A program made the position numbers and the translations under genes. Below the pieces are notes generated by a model, which was not told the origin of the DNA, ran no database searches, and worked only from the letters and a program-made list of their open reading frames with translations. A DNA stretch of 64,000 nt from Anoplolepis gracilipes (taxonomy: Eukaryota; Arthropoda; Insecta; Hymenoptera; Formicidae), in assembly GCF_047496725.1 (NCBI RefSeq), contig NC_132978.1, forward strand, positions 8,343,001 through 8,407,000. The letters run 5' to 3'. Below are positions 12,321 through 28,984 of this stretch, in pieces. Numbering within the stretch: the stretch's first letter is position 1; each line of letters begins with the position of its first letter.

Positions 12321-13404
12321 TTAATTACTTATGGTCATATTTCCTTTTGTTGAATATTCAGCTACATAAAGTATGTATATAATAATAGGACCTGCAAAAC
12401 TCAACAATAATGAGAATACAAGAAGCTGCATCCAAGACAATCCCCAATTGTCTCCAGAACATTTAAATATATTTGTTTCACAAGATTCTTCTATTTCGGT
12501 ATTTTCTGTATCATCAAGTAATCGATCATGTTCTGTGTGTGGAACTTCAAAGGAATTGGCACTATTATAGGATGATAAAGGTTCACATACTGAATTTAAT
12601 ATAATAGTATTAATTTCTGTCGTTGAGGATTCTGTGGTTGATATAGTCCCAAAGTCTATTAATTGTTCTTCCTTTTTTGCAGATAATTTTTGTTGACTTT
12701 CTGCAGATATAATATTAATATTCTTACCTTGGTTTTCAGGTAATGTCTCAGTTAAAATAGAAAATGGTTGTACAGGAACCTTGATATAAGGCTTTGCATA
12801 TATCTCATTTTCTTTGTCAATTTTATTAATTCGTTTCAATTCAGATATCTAAAATTATGCAACATTATAAAAGAAATTAGCACAAAGCTGTAAATTGTTT
12901 TATGCTATATTTTGGACCAAATTTTCTACGTACTGTACATCTATATCGAAGAGCCAATGCTTGCAAGGTGTCTTCAGGTTTTATTTGTATATTGATCACC
13001 TCAATTTTACGACGTGATGATGTGGATTGTTTAATAATTTGTAAAGAGATATTTTCCTCATCCGTACTACTTTCGTCATCCGAATGTAAAAATACATAAT
13101 GTGGAGAACTTTCCCTTCCACGCTGATAGATCAGCTGCCTGAAAATTTATCTTATTATTGAGATAAATTTTCCATCATGTATTAATCACACACTTAATTT
13201 AATAAAATGTTTATATAAGGTTTATACAAAAAAATAGTTGGTTTATATAAAAATATTAACTATTGATTATATTTCTCAAATTAATTACTATATATATTAT
13301 ATTTGTTCATAATGTTACAAAAGAATTAAATTGGCAGAAAACCCCAAAAATTACCTAGCATTTTTCTGTTCGTCGAACATTGAATTCATTACTTTTTGAG
13401 GCAT
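12321..13404 (-). CDS. LysM and single-TM domain protein (LYSMD3/4-like)
   Basis: Exons on the minus strand are 13404-13355, 13138-12934 and 12848-12321 (783 nt, 260 residues), with consensus splice sites and matching phase. A LysM fold spans about residues 45-90: it begins after a basic stretch, includes IKPEDTLQALALRYRCT and runs across the second intron into ISELKRINKID. A Ser/Thr/Glu-rich linker follows, then one hydrophobic segment near residues 230-250 and a short tail. This order (LysM, linker, C-terminal membrane anchor) and length fit the eukaryotic LYSMD3/LYSMD4 family. Those proteins are Golgi or cell-surface membrane proteins; LYSMD3 has been linked to chitin binding, but activity here is not shown by sequence. 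The start at 13404 is the first ATG of the first exon. The gene is divergent from the HIRIP3-like gene. Confidence 0.88.
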
Positions 13405-13670
13405 AGTGCTATGATACTTAACATAATTTCATCATTTCGATGAGAATGTTTATCCGCATATCGTGTCTGCATACAAATAAATATCTTAAAAAATATGTTG
13501 AGACAACTAGCATCGTGACAAATAAACAGATGTCACTGAACCTAACCTAACGAAACCAAAACGAAGGTCATGTGTATATACATATAGGGTGCTTTCTATT
13601 TAGTCGCTGTATAGTCTGATACGAATTTTAAGGCTCTTGAGAACAGGACGCGTCAACACGTTGCGCATGT

Positions 13671-13748
13671 CAAAAAGCGACGCAATAGCCAATCGATTTG
13701 TAGCTCGTCCGTAAGAGCGAAAGGTTGATTGGCTATCGTCGCTTTTTG
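13671..13748. promoter_or_regulatory. CCAAT-bearing inverted repeat between divergent genes
   Basis: The left arm 13671-13694 and right arm 13727-13748 are inverted copies (core CAAAAAGCGACG plus ATAGCCAATC) differing by a 2-nt indel, with a 32-bp loop. Each arm contains a CCAAT box in opposite orientation, and another GCCAAT lies near 13815. The element sits between the LysM gene (start 13404, -) and the HIRIP3-like gene (start 14418, +), so it is a plausible core of a bidirectional promoter. Confidence 0.65.
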
Positions 13749-14417
13749 GCACGCGTATCCTGTGTGCAAGAGTTCATACTTTCTTGAATGTTTGTTTCTT
13801 ATGAACAAAAATATCAGCCAATAGCCAAGAGCCGGTACTGGCCGTTGCGTTGTTATTGCAGAGGATTTTACCGCGCAAACATATCGCGAAGTCGTGACAG
13901 CTACGTGATAAATATTTAAGGTAATTATGCGCATATTTATTGCCTATAATTATATTTTGCAGAAATATCACGATTTACGTAGAAAAATTAATTGGGCTAT
14001 TAATCTCTATTAATTCTTATGCATGTACAGGTGATTGTGCGTAGGTTATTAGCAGCTACGCATTTTCTATGTATCTACAATTTTCTTCGTATTTTTCTTT
14101 TTTTTATATGTCTTCAAAATTCGATATGTTATTTAATACGAGAAAAATCATATTATCAAAATATGTCGAAATAATGTGTGCTTGAAATAATTAGCGTCAT
14201 TGAAATGTGTTTTACACATTATTGCGAAATATTTTGGTAAATTTTTTTTACTTATTCTTATGTAATTTTTTGCGAACGTTATATAAGTTTAATGTAATTG
14301 ATTTAACATTATTTTTCTTTTGCGTTATGTTTTCTGTTATTATTGTGTTTTAATATTTATTTTTTTTGTAATATCTATTAATAAAATATACATATTTGTC
14401 TTAGATTATTGTTAAAA

Positions 14418-16433
14418 ATGGCAGATTTTGAGGAAGGAGACATGGATAAATTAGAGCTATCTTCAGATTCTACAGATGTAATGATAAAGAAGAGACCACG
14501 AGAAGAAGATTCTGAAGATGAAGCAAAAAATTTATTTACTAAGAAACAACGAAACCTCTACAGTGAACAGTCAGAAATATTTAAAAATGATAACGTCGAG
14601 ACTATCTTAGATAAAAATGGTACAGATGAATATGCAAAAGAGGAAAATACAATATGTTCAGAAAGCGAACAAAATGTACATGAAAAATTTTTATCTAACA
14701 TAGATGAGAAGGATAAAGAAAAACAAAATAATAAAGAAATCAAACAGAAAAATGGAAAGGAGAGTCTTTTAGACAAGGATGATTCTATGGATATGGATAA
14801 AAGTACAAAAAATATTGAAAAAGAGGTAAATAACTTATATTAATTGAGATAATTTTATTTAATTTATGTCATTTTATTTGTTTCTATATAGATTTTTTAC
14901 ATACTGTTTTAAATAATGTATCTTAAATATATTTATTCTTGAGATTAAACTTTTTCTCTAAAATTGAACTAAATTGTTAATATCTTGACATTAAAGTAAA
15001 ATTAAAAATAAGATTTATATATATTAAAATGCTTTAATATGTAAAAATTGATAATTTTTATATATTTATTATATTTAAAAAAAAAAGAGAAATTTAATAA
15101 ATTTATTATAAATGTAATATCTATTTTTAATAATCAGGGAAAAGAAAAAGAAAGTAATGAGGAAATTAATAAAGCAGACAAAACAAAAGAAAGTGAAAAA
15201 GATGGAATAAAAAAGAAACGTATTACGAAAAATCGAACTGTGGATACAGAAGTAGTAGATGGATTGGAGCTTTCAGTAGAATGTGCGAGTGATAAAGAAG
15301 CGAGTTCCGAGAGTGAAGACGAGAAAGAAATAAAGCCACGCCCGAAGACGATAATCGTTAAAGCTGAACCAAATGAATCAGAACTGGAATGTAGTATGTC
15401 AGAGGCAGAAAAGTCTGATTCGCAAGAAGCCACTAACACATCAGAGACTAAATCAGAGAAAAAGGCAAAAAGAGGACCGCGAACAAGTTTCAGTAAATTG
15501 AAAACTTCTGAGTCTGAGGACAGTCAAAATAATAATTCTGATGAAGATTACAGTCCACGCACTAAAAAGAAGATGAAAAAATCTCCAATAACTAAGAAAA
15601 CGAAACGCTCTGCAGAATCAAAAAGAGGACGAGGTGTAAAGAAATATTCTTACAAGAAGAATACTGAACACATATCTGATGATGAAAGTGTGACTTCAAC
15701 AGAGAAAACTAATAAAGTAAGAAAAACTAAAAACGAAACGGATGAAGAATTATCAGAAAAGGGTTCTTCAGCAAGTGAAAGCAATAATAATTCTGAAGAT
15801 GAGAAAAAATTTTTGAAAAATAGAAGGACAAAACGTAGTAATTCTGTAAGCAACAATTTCTTACTACAGATATTAATTTGTATTATATAAATATCTATGT
15901 AATAAGTATATTTAAACATATCATGCAATATTAAATTATTTTAGAAACCAGACAACAACGAGCAAATACAAAAATTGAAAAAATATATAAAGGCTGCTGG
16001 TATAAGAATAAAATCTTATACCGACGTTTGGACTGATTGTAAGAATAATTCTGCAAGAATTAAGCGCCTAAAGGAATTGTTAGAAGAAAATGGTATTAGT
16101 GGCAGACCATCATTGGAAAAATGTAAACGAGTGAAAAAAAAGAAGGAAAAAATGCAAGAAGTATCCGAATTAGATGTATCCAACATTATATCTGAAGGTT
16201 AATATTAAGCTTTATATAAAGCATTATATAAAGGTTTATTACGAATTTATTTTATCCTAACTATATTAATTTATTTTATCGTATATATTATAGAGATTAA
16301 ATTTATATTTCTAGGACGTGTTACACGCGCAAGAAGAAATATGAACAAAAAATCAACATCCCCAGATTCACCGCAACGATATCGAGAAGCTCGCAAACGT
16401 ATTCAAACCATTGTTGATAGTGATTCAGAATAA
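14418..16433 (+). CDS. HIRIP3-like protein with C-terminal CHZ domain
   Basis: Exons are 14418-14825, 15138-15845, 15945-16197 and 16315-16433 (1488 nt, 495 residues), all with GT-AG sites and consistent phase. The first 370 residues are low-complexity, acidic and Ser/Lys-rich with several basic NLS-like runs. The conserved part is near residues 380-455 (LKKYIKAAGIRIKSY, then LKELLEENGISGRPSLEKC and LDVSNIISEGR). It matches the C-terminus of HIRA-interacting protein 3, where the CHZ motif binds H2A-H2B dimers. The inferred role is a nuclear histone chaperone. The start is chosen at AAAAATGGC (14418), the first ATG of the open exon; an in-frame upstream ATG was not seen. The protein ends in DSDSE. 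The gene is convergent with testin. Confidence 0.88.
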
Positions 16434-17971
16434 CAAGGCAAGAGATCCACAAATGTAAATATCTAAATTATATATGTGCATAGGCATATGGTAGCACATA
16501 CATGCATATACAAAATTTTCCAATATTATTCACATATTTTCATATATCATAATTATTAATTATTCTTACAGTCTTTCTAGTTTTCTTCTTCAATGAATTA
16601 TTGTATAGTTTATACATGATATTAATTGGAAACACAAAGAAGACTCATTTTTAATATATTGACTTGTTATTTCTACTCATAATTGAGGTAAATTATTAAT
16701 CATGAAGAAAAATACAATTTATGTAAGCTTCTAACACATACATTTGGTATGAAAATAATTAAAAAATTTAATATTCAGGAATGTAAAGAGAGCATTATAA
16801 ATGAAACAAACAAAGAAATTAGTATTGTCAAATTGTTGTAAGATAGATGTGTTTTGCTTAAATGAATAGATTAATACAATATATTTTAAGATACTAAGAA
16901 TTAATCTATAATATGTAAGTGCATTAAATATATAAATAATTATCATGTAACATAATTTTTTTCATTAAGTTTATATATACACAGTTTCAATTAATGTTAA
17001 AAACATATATAGCCCAGTTTCTATAGAATATAGAATACAACATTCAAAATATTTATCATAAATTTCTATTTCTATTTTTCTATCTTCAAAAATATATATA
17101 TTTTAATGAAGAGCACTCTGCTACTATATAGTTTAGCAAAACACATTATTTTATTTGAGATACTTTTTTTATGTGAATTAAAGTGTGTCATTTTATCGCA
17201 CAAATTAAAATATTTTTTTACATACAAATTAAAATAATGACCTAAAATTTACTTAATAATTTTACAGATTATTGTAATATTTAAATAGACAACGAAAATC
17301 TTTGCAACTCTGTATAGTGTTCTATATAGCAAAAATTACTTTAACAAGCTGCTATAATAATGCTTCTTCACGTGTAATTACGTGTAAAGAAAACAACTAT
17401 AAGCTTTTAAGGTGCAAAAGGATTAAATTGTTGTAAAACTATTATTTATTTTAAAATCATAGCAATTTTATTAAAAAACAATATAATTTGCAGCAAAATC
17501 TGTAGTGGATAAATAAATGCATTTATTATATCAATTTATGTATCACATATACATGTGCGCGCGCGCGTATGTGTGTGTATATCTCTTGTATGAGCATAGT
17601 ATTAATATGTACATTATAAATGTTCGTTACAATATGTATATTTTAATTATTTCTTATATAATTTTTTCATTAATCATTTCAATAACTACATAGAGCTTAT
17701 ATAATGAAATAATCTTGATGCATTAAAGAAAGAAAAACAGATGTTTATGTGTATTTATGTTTCAACTTGTTTATTAGCATATAGACGAGGCTTATCTATT
17801 ATTATAAGCTTTGTGAATAACTATTGAGAGTTAATTAAAACTTACGCATTTATAACATTGTATATTAGAGTTTTTAAATAATTTTATATATAAATATATA
17901 TTTTGTTCTTACAATGAAAAAATACATATCAAAAATAGTAATAGATTTTTTTATTTATATATACATATATT
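16434..17971. other. Convergent intergenic region
   Basis: AT-rich DNA between the stop codons of the HIRIP3-like gene (+) and testin (-), presumably holding both 3' UTRs. No further gene is seen. A short GCGCGC/GTGT alternating purine-pyrimidine tract lies near 17558-17580. Confidence 0.6.
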
Positions 17972-21966
<3,995 letters not shown>

Positions 21967-22695
21967 CTTCCAACATAAATTTAACTTTCTTCAAAAGATG
22001 ATTCGTGTCTAATATGTATCAGTATCGAAAATGAGCTTATCTCATGCGGTCACTTGACGTGCAACACAAATATGAGTCATCCGAGAGAAACAGTCAGCTC
22101 AGTGACTACCGCACCAATACTTGGAATTTTCGAGGCAGCTCCATTCTTCGCTACTCTTTCAAGACATGTACGCACACATTCATGTATGCGCTTCTGTGAG
22201 AGATTATTCGCTCCCCTCTACAGTGCTATTCTGGCCCTTCTACGTGGTGAGCAATGACCCGCATAGAGAGGGAACGCTTTTAAAGGCGGAGCAAAGGTAG
22301 GAGGGGATAAGCAGCTGCGGGCCGCGGGCCTTGTAGAGGCGAATTTTGGTGTTTGATTGTGTGCGCAAATGAGATTTGCGCTACTTTTACAATATAGCAG
22401 TCGCAAAGAACATGAATTTTCTCTGCAAGATCCTTATATTTCCTGCAAATAAATATCTATATTTGTCAAACACAACTTTATAATATTTTATTTTTTATGT
22501 GATATATTCTATATATCTATAATTATATTTGTAGGAATCTAATGGAAAGGAGCCACAAGAAAAATACTATGTACGTTTACATTACCAATTTAGCGTGTAG
22601 TATATTTTGAGGAAATATATACAATAAAGAAATATCAAGAAAGTGAAAATTTGAGCAGATGTTGCACATATCTTATGTGTTCATAATTAATATTT
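21967..22695. other. Testin promoter region / DDX55 3' end
   Basis: A 730-bp space between two genes on the minus strand. About 22050-22400 is G+C-richer and lies upstream of the testin start, so it probably holds the Tes promoter and 5' UTR. The part nearer 22500-22695 probably holds the DDX55 3' UTR. No coding region is supported. Confidence 0.5.
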
Positions 22696-23842
22696 TTAGA
22701 CTCCAAATGCTGCATCAAACTCTTCTTGCGAGATCTGCAATTACATATACAAACATTGTATAAAATAATAAAAATGTAAAAACCATAGGAGAGAAGAATT
22801 AATTTTATAAGTAAAAAAGAATTAACATTTATTTCAGATTTATAACATTACCTTCTTCTTCTTGAATTTCTTAATTAGTGCTACATCTTTTGCTAATTCC
22901 TCGAGATCCTCCTCCTTAATTTGTTTTCTCTTTTTTTTATTAGAAGTTGTTGAAAGCCCTTGTTTCAATTTTCTTCTTTCCTTTCGTTTACTTCGTTTCT
23001 CTTGCTTCTCGAGTTTTCTCTTCTTGCTTTCTGACCAAGATTCAGTTTGTTTCTGTTTACGTTTATGATTGGTTGACCAAATGCCTGTATTTTGATACTT
23101 AGTCAATTTCTCTATTCTGTGTAATTCGCGTTGTTTGTTCGCATAAGGTATCGCGTTTATATCAATTTCGGGACTAACGAAAAACGACACATCCTTTCCT
23201 TTAAGCTCAGGCATTTTTGGCATTCTCAACAATCCAAAACCCATTGCCAGCTTTCCCATGTCGATATCTTTTAATCGAAGAATTAAATTGCATTCATGTT
23301 TACTATAAGATTGTACATATGAAACAAATGCGCGATTTGCTTTATCAAACATAAGTCGGTCTTTTTGTTGCAGATGTCTCATACATTGCAAGCATTCTTC
23401 GATGGTATTTTCATTTAGTTTTGTTCTTATTTGTTGCAGTTCTACTTTTTGATTTCGTTTAACAAAATCTACATACGCATCTTCTGTCTCTAGAAGAAAT
23501 AGTAATGCATTTCCTTCATTGCCAATCCTAGCAGTTCTACCACATCTATAAAGAATATAAATTAATTTTACAAAATATATTTTTTTAAGAAAAATCTTAA
23601 TATTTATTGTTTTCTTCTACACAATGTTGTTACCTGTGTACAAAACTACTGGCAGTAGATGGAGGATCATATTGTAACACCCAGTTTATCTCAGATATAT
23701 CAATCCCACGAGCCATTACATCTGTACATATCAAAATGCCATTTTCAGCACGTCGGAATTCATCGAACACTTTATATCTCTTACTTTTCATTTTACCATG
23801 TAAAGCTAGGACGTTTATTGAAGGTAATAACCTATAAATATA

Positions 23843-23902
<60 letters not shown>

Positions 23903-25825
23903 TATTCTTTTTTTTATATTTAATCATGTAAAGTCTGTTAATTTTAATAGACAAATTAATTAAAAAATATTGTTTAATTAAAAAAGATGATTATATAATT
24001 GAAAGCAATAATTATTGTAATTGAAAAATATTATATTAGCAATTAAATTAAACATTTTATATACGAAATTTAACAATAAAATAATACTTTGTTTAATACT
24101 TAATTAAGCTGTCTTACATTTGTATAACTCGACTGAAGTAATCCACACATGCACAGGTAGATAAAAATATCATATATTTTGTTTTAAATCCTATTGAGCG
24201 TATAAAATCAATCATTACTGGTAACTTATTCTCAGGTTGAACAATTGTGTAGCTGTTGTTCAAATTCACAGGTGTTGAAATATTAGATTTCTCTTTCACA
24301 ACTATCAATGCTGGATTTCTCAGACCTGCCCTAATTAATTGTTGCAATTCTTTCGTTTGTGTTGCAGAAAATAATCCAGTTCTTCTAAGACGTGGCAAAT
24401 AGCTTAAAATGCTGTCTAAAGTTGCAGAAAATCCTAAATCTAGCAATCTATCTGCTTCATCTAAAACAAGAAATTCCTAGAAATAACAATATATTTGATT
24501 AATAATCCAAGAATTCTGAGTGTATATAAATAATTTTGTTATAAGATATGATTTCATTACCAAAGATTTTATACACAAACTCAAATTTATGGAACTACAA
24601 TTGGATAAAATGTCTTCTAATCTGCCAGGTGTGGCAACAATAATATTCACTCCCTTCTTCAAATTTTCTGCATCTTCTTTAAGTGTCACACCTCCAACTA
24701 ACAATACTTGTTTTAACAATGGAATTTTTTCTAAAAATTTTCCTAAAATTTCACTAATCTGTGTAGCCAGTTCTCTTGTGGGACTAATTATTATCGCTCC
24801 TACTTCCATAGTTTTCCATTTTTCTGGTCGTTTCTACAAGTTTTAAAATATATAAACTTTTTAATGCCGTAATTCCTTCAAAGATAAATTTTTAGATAAT
24901 AACAATTTTGTATATGTTTAATATATGTTTTTTATATTTCTATTATGCATAATTTGTGCAATATAAAACTACAGTTGTTAAAAAGAAAACCATATCAACT
25001 TTAAATGTTTTATGTTGATAATAGCAATATAATTAAAATAATTAAAAAAAAATATATATATATATACTGTAAAAATATTTTAACAATATTCAATATTGTA
25101 TTCTGTGCTCTATTTTAAGTATGCTGTGTAAAAAACATTAAGTATTATATTTTTTGTTTTAATTTAAAAGATTTCTCTTAATTTTATTATCCTTAAAAAA
25201 ATACAATATGAAAATATTTTAACTTTAAATAAATACATCTTTTTATCTGTCAAGAGTTTATATCTTATAAGAAATAATGTCTGTTTTAAATATATATTTC
25301 AGCTTTCTCTCTGACATATTTGAACAACTTATTTTTAAAATTAAATAAAGCACAAGCAATATTTTCTTGAACATATTTGAATTTTAAACAAATTATGCAT
25401 AAACATTCAAACTTGAAAAAATCTATAAGAAATGTAAAATTCTAAACATTTACTGAAATAAATTTGTTGTAACAAATGGAAGATTACTTGTAATATCTCC
25501 AATAGAGGAACAAGAAAAGCAAGTGTTTTTCCACTGCCTGTAACTGCTTCTGCTGCAACATCTTTACCATTCAGTAATAATGGTATACAAGCTGCCTACA
25601 ATTAACACGATAATAGAATAAGCATTATGTCATTATTTTACAAGTACAATTTTATAATATTTAATATTTTATTAACATTTCTAGACATACATACATAAAA
25701 ATTATATGATTATATGATAATATTACCTGAATTGGTGTCATATCGAGAAATCTTAATTGTTTAAGTGTTTTTAATACAGGCTTGCTTAATTGCACATCTA
25801 ATTCTTCCCATTTTTGTGTTTTCAT
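22696..25825 (-). CDS. DDX55: DEAD-box RNA helicase DDX55 (Spb4-like)
   Basis: Seven exons on the minus strand: 25825-25727, 25595-25488, 24833-24561, 24476-24118, 23831-23634, 23545-22852 and 22734-22696 (1770 nt, 589 residues; human DDX55 is about 600). Helicase motifs appear in order: Q motif ending TPIQ (about 26-33), motif I AVTGSGKT (50-57), PTRELA (87-92), TPGR (137-140), DEAD (166-169), SAT (197-199) and motif VI HRCGRTAR near 345-352. The C-terminal region has the extension typical of this subfamily and a Lys/Arg-rich nucleolar-type tail ending in EEFDAAFGV. The yeast relative Spb4 acts in 60S ribosome assembly; the same role is inferred. The start is the first ATG, and the giant inverted repeat begins only about 130 bp upstream, so the promoter probably overlaps it. 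Confidence 0.96.
23850..23897. repeat. TG/TA microsatellite in DDX55 intron
   Basis: A short (TG)n run passing into (TA)n, just inside the intron between DDX55 exons 4 and 5. Confidence 0.9.
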
Positions 25826-26820
25826 TATAAATTTTTATATTTCTACTTTGTTTATATATATATATCTCAAATAACAATGAAAGTAATTTTCTACTTATAA
25901 AAGAACAGATGATACTGAAAACACGTGATAACCCTCTTTCATATAAACTGCAATCTGAAGCAGAGAGAAGCCTGAGAGACGCCACGGCCCGGTTTTACGT
26001 TTACGTGATCCCTGAAAGCGATACGCCCTCTGTAGACATAAAAACGTGGACATTGAACTACATAACCAATGTCCACGAATGTTCTCAATGGATAACCCAT
26101 AATGTGCACAGTTTTGGTTGCGATCCGTGCTATGTCCACAAAATTTATTAACAAATTTTGCTTATTCACTTTCACCTAAAAATAATTTGTTATTTCTCTA
26201 CACTGGCAATAATTTACTTTTAATATCAAATAACCATATAAATATTGTCAATATTCTAATTTTGCCAATAATATCTTGATTTTTGGTAATTCTTTTTCTT
26301 TTAATAAACGCTATTTTTATACATTCTACATTTTATAAATTAAAACTTATTTTATATGAAAAAAAAATTTTCTTTTAACAATTTAATAATTTAGAGTATT
26401 ATATTGTTCTACAAATACAATAATAAACGATTAGATATTGATAGATTCAATTAAATGAAATAAAAATCGGATATATTATATACATATGTATACGTATATA
26501 TACAAAATTTTTTTAATTAGAGAAAAATGTTAATTTTTTACTTATTTAAGTAAAAATTGTCCGAATTATATCGTGTTCGCTGTCATAATCGTAAAAATTT
26601 CATTAATTTTCTTAACATATTATTTTAAAAAAGATAAAATAAAAAATAAAAGTTTCAATTTTTACTTGACAAGCATTTTAATTTATATAGCTAAAGCATT
26701 AGAGCTAAAAGAAGGTCCCCACTAAATATTTAATCGTATAAATTCTTGTATTACTAATAAAAAAGTTGATGCGAGACACTTTCTGTAACAACTAATCGTG
26801 ATTTGAAAAAAAAAAGAAAA

Positions 26821-26875
26821 ATTACTTATCAAAATTAATTAACCAGATCATTGTTGCAAGAGATTCTTATGTAAC

Positions 26876-26939
<64 letters not shown>

Positions 26940-27145
26940 CATATTTATAATATAATTTTATTTTATTTAATTACTGTAATTCTATTCATCAGTTGACTCA
27001 TTTAATTCATCTACTTGTCGCTTTGAATTTACAATTTTAAGAGCAGAACGTTTAATATATTAATTTCAGGAAAAGAAACTTTATTAATGACTATTAATTA
27101 ATGCCGATTATCCAATTGGCATACTTGTACGCGATTAGTAATATT
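26821..27145 (+). repeat. Internal direct repeat, outer unit, left arm
   Basis: It shares long runs with 30065-30330 in the same orientation: ATTACTTATCAAAATTAATT, then TTAATTCATCTA.TTGTCG, and TTAATGCCGATTAT near the end. The outer unit carries an inserted (TA)n tract at 26877-26935. The two units are diverged, so this duplication is older than the palindrome. Confidence 0.85.
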
Positions 27146-27189
27146 TAATTCTAAACTTTGTAATATTTTACTTTAGAATATACTCATAT

Positions 27190-27520
27190 TTTTGTGCGAT
27201 CGATATCAATATCAATCGGCGAATGTCGCGGGGTTGTGCGCGCTTCGGTGGGCGGAAGGCCCCGACCGATCTATGCCGGCGCGTATCGATTCGGGTATGG
27301 ATCCGCGGTTGGATCGTTATTGGCGGTTTCTCGCGGGGCGCGGTTTCGTCGGCTCGTTCGGGTGGCCGACAAGATGGCCGGAAACGGAAAGAACCGCTTT
27401 GCTCGAGGCTCGTAGAGCGCTTGGATAGGATTAAAAAATGGGCGCTCTGCGCCTCTGCCCATTGTCCGGCGGGTGTTGGCCGGGTAACGAGGCTAGTATT
27501 TGACCACGTACTTTTCTAGC
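27190..27520 (+). promoter_or_regulatory. GC-rich CpG island, left arm
   Basis: A sharp G+C-rich, CpG-rich island in AT-rich DNA. It contains GACAAGATGGCCGG, which has the AAGATGGC core used by YY1/Pho-type start-site elements. Short frames cross it in several phases, but none is splice-supported, so I call it a promoter-like island rather than a gene. It is mirrored at 33365-33695. Confidence 0.5.
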
Positions 27521-28479
27521 CAGTTGGACCTACCTTTGTTGCTCCTGGCCATATTCATTCTAACTCGATTTTTAGCCAGAGATCAAAGAAGAAAAATAAT
27601 TCCTTCTTATTGCCGGTTAATTATTATCGCCGGCAAATAAGACGACCTATATTTGTTTAGGATCGTACAATGTTATAATCGTTTTCTAGACGCGTTGTAC
27701 GTCATTCAGTCGTTTATAGTCGCAAAAGATAATATATAATTATGTATATACCGAAAAAATTATATTCTCGAAATATATACTTTTATAAACTCTCCTTATA
27801 GATATATTCTTAATAAACGAGAATATTTTCTTCTTTACATATTAATATTTTTTTGACATATCTTATATATATAAATTAAGTAAAACTATGTATATATATA
27901 TATATATATACATATAGATATCTATTTTAAAAGAAGATATAAGTAAAGTACTCTTAAGATGAGAATATAATTTTTTCGATGCATATAAAATATATTAGGT
28001 ATCCCTCTGTCGGCAGGTCATTAATATCTGTATCTTTAAAATTGTTTTATAAAACTCATATTACAAATATATAATTGAAATAAATATTTTATGTATATTT
28101 CATTCATCATTACATTTTATAATACGTGTCTTGTATAAAATTGGAATAAATATTACATATTCTTATTCGTAAAATATTTTTCCTTTTCTTTCAATTTATA
28201 TGTATAACTTTTCTATTTTAACAAAATTTTCTATTAAAAAAAATGAATAAAAAATATTAAATTTTATCTTACATATAATAAAGATACAAAAGAAATTTTT
28301 CTATGATTTAAAATTGACTCACAGCTCACTAGAATACGTTATCCTGCCGTCCGAGGGTTAAAGCAACGGATTTATCTACAATCTACATCTATCAGAATCT
28401 CTATCTATCAGAATCTAAAAATAATTAAATTCATTGCTTTAAAATATAATAAAAGCTTTTTGTCACTCACCGACACTGA

Positions 28480-28824
28480 TGCGCAACAGCGGAGTTGTCG
28501 ATATTGAAGCTATGTTATCTGTAACATACAAAATAAAATCCAAATTATAGCAGCGATTTTAAATAATTAATATTGAAGAATTTATTATTATACTTAATAA
28601 ATTTATATTCGACGCGTACAATAATAAGCAGATATATATATAAATATGGAATAACTTTGTAAATTAAAAAAACTTTTCTTTTTAAATAAAAACTTTTATA
28701 AGATTTATACAAAAATCTTTATCTCCGAATTTCTTTTGATTAAATCATTCAATTAAAAGAATCGAATTATTTCGTATAAGGCATTTATTAATTAATATAC
28801 AAATAATATTTACCCTGGGGTTGC
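28480..28824 (-). ncRNA. Putative spliced non-coding transcript, left arm
   Basis: Mirror of the right-arm transcript. On the minus strand an exon ends at about 28812 (CCCCAGG/GTAAAT). A 48-nt exon at about 28471-28518 is bounded by TGTTACAG and GTGAGT. The joined frames meet stops within a few codons, so a protein is not supported. Transcription is inferred from splice signals and the adjacent promoter-like region only. Confidence 0.45.
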
Positions 28825-28984
28825 TCCGCCGATGCAGGATGCCTCTCCTAGGCCTCCTCCTCCTCTCAGATTGTAAGGGACGTCAGGAACTATTGTTTTA
28901 TACACGCGATATACTTTTTTTAATTTGTTAAAACCGCACAAAAATAAAATCACGCAATATTTTAAACCGTACAAAAGTAAAAAC

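Noticed and set aside
27192..27519. Three overlapping frames of 73-98 codons in the CpG island, repeated at 33367-33694
   Set aside because: Overlap in all phases is expected from high G+C; none joins to a splice-consistent neighbour and none resembles a known protein.
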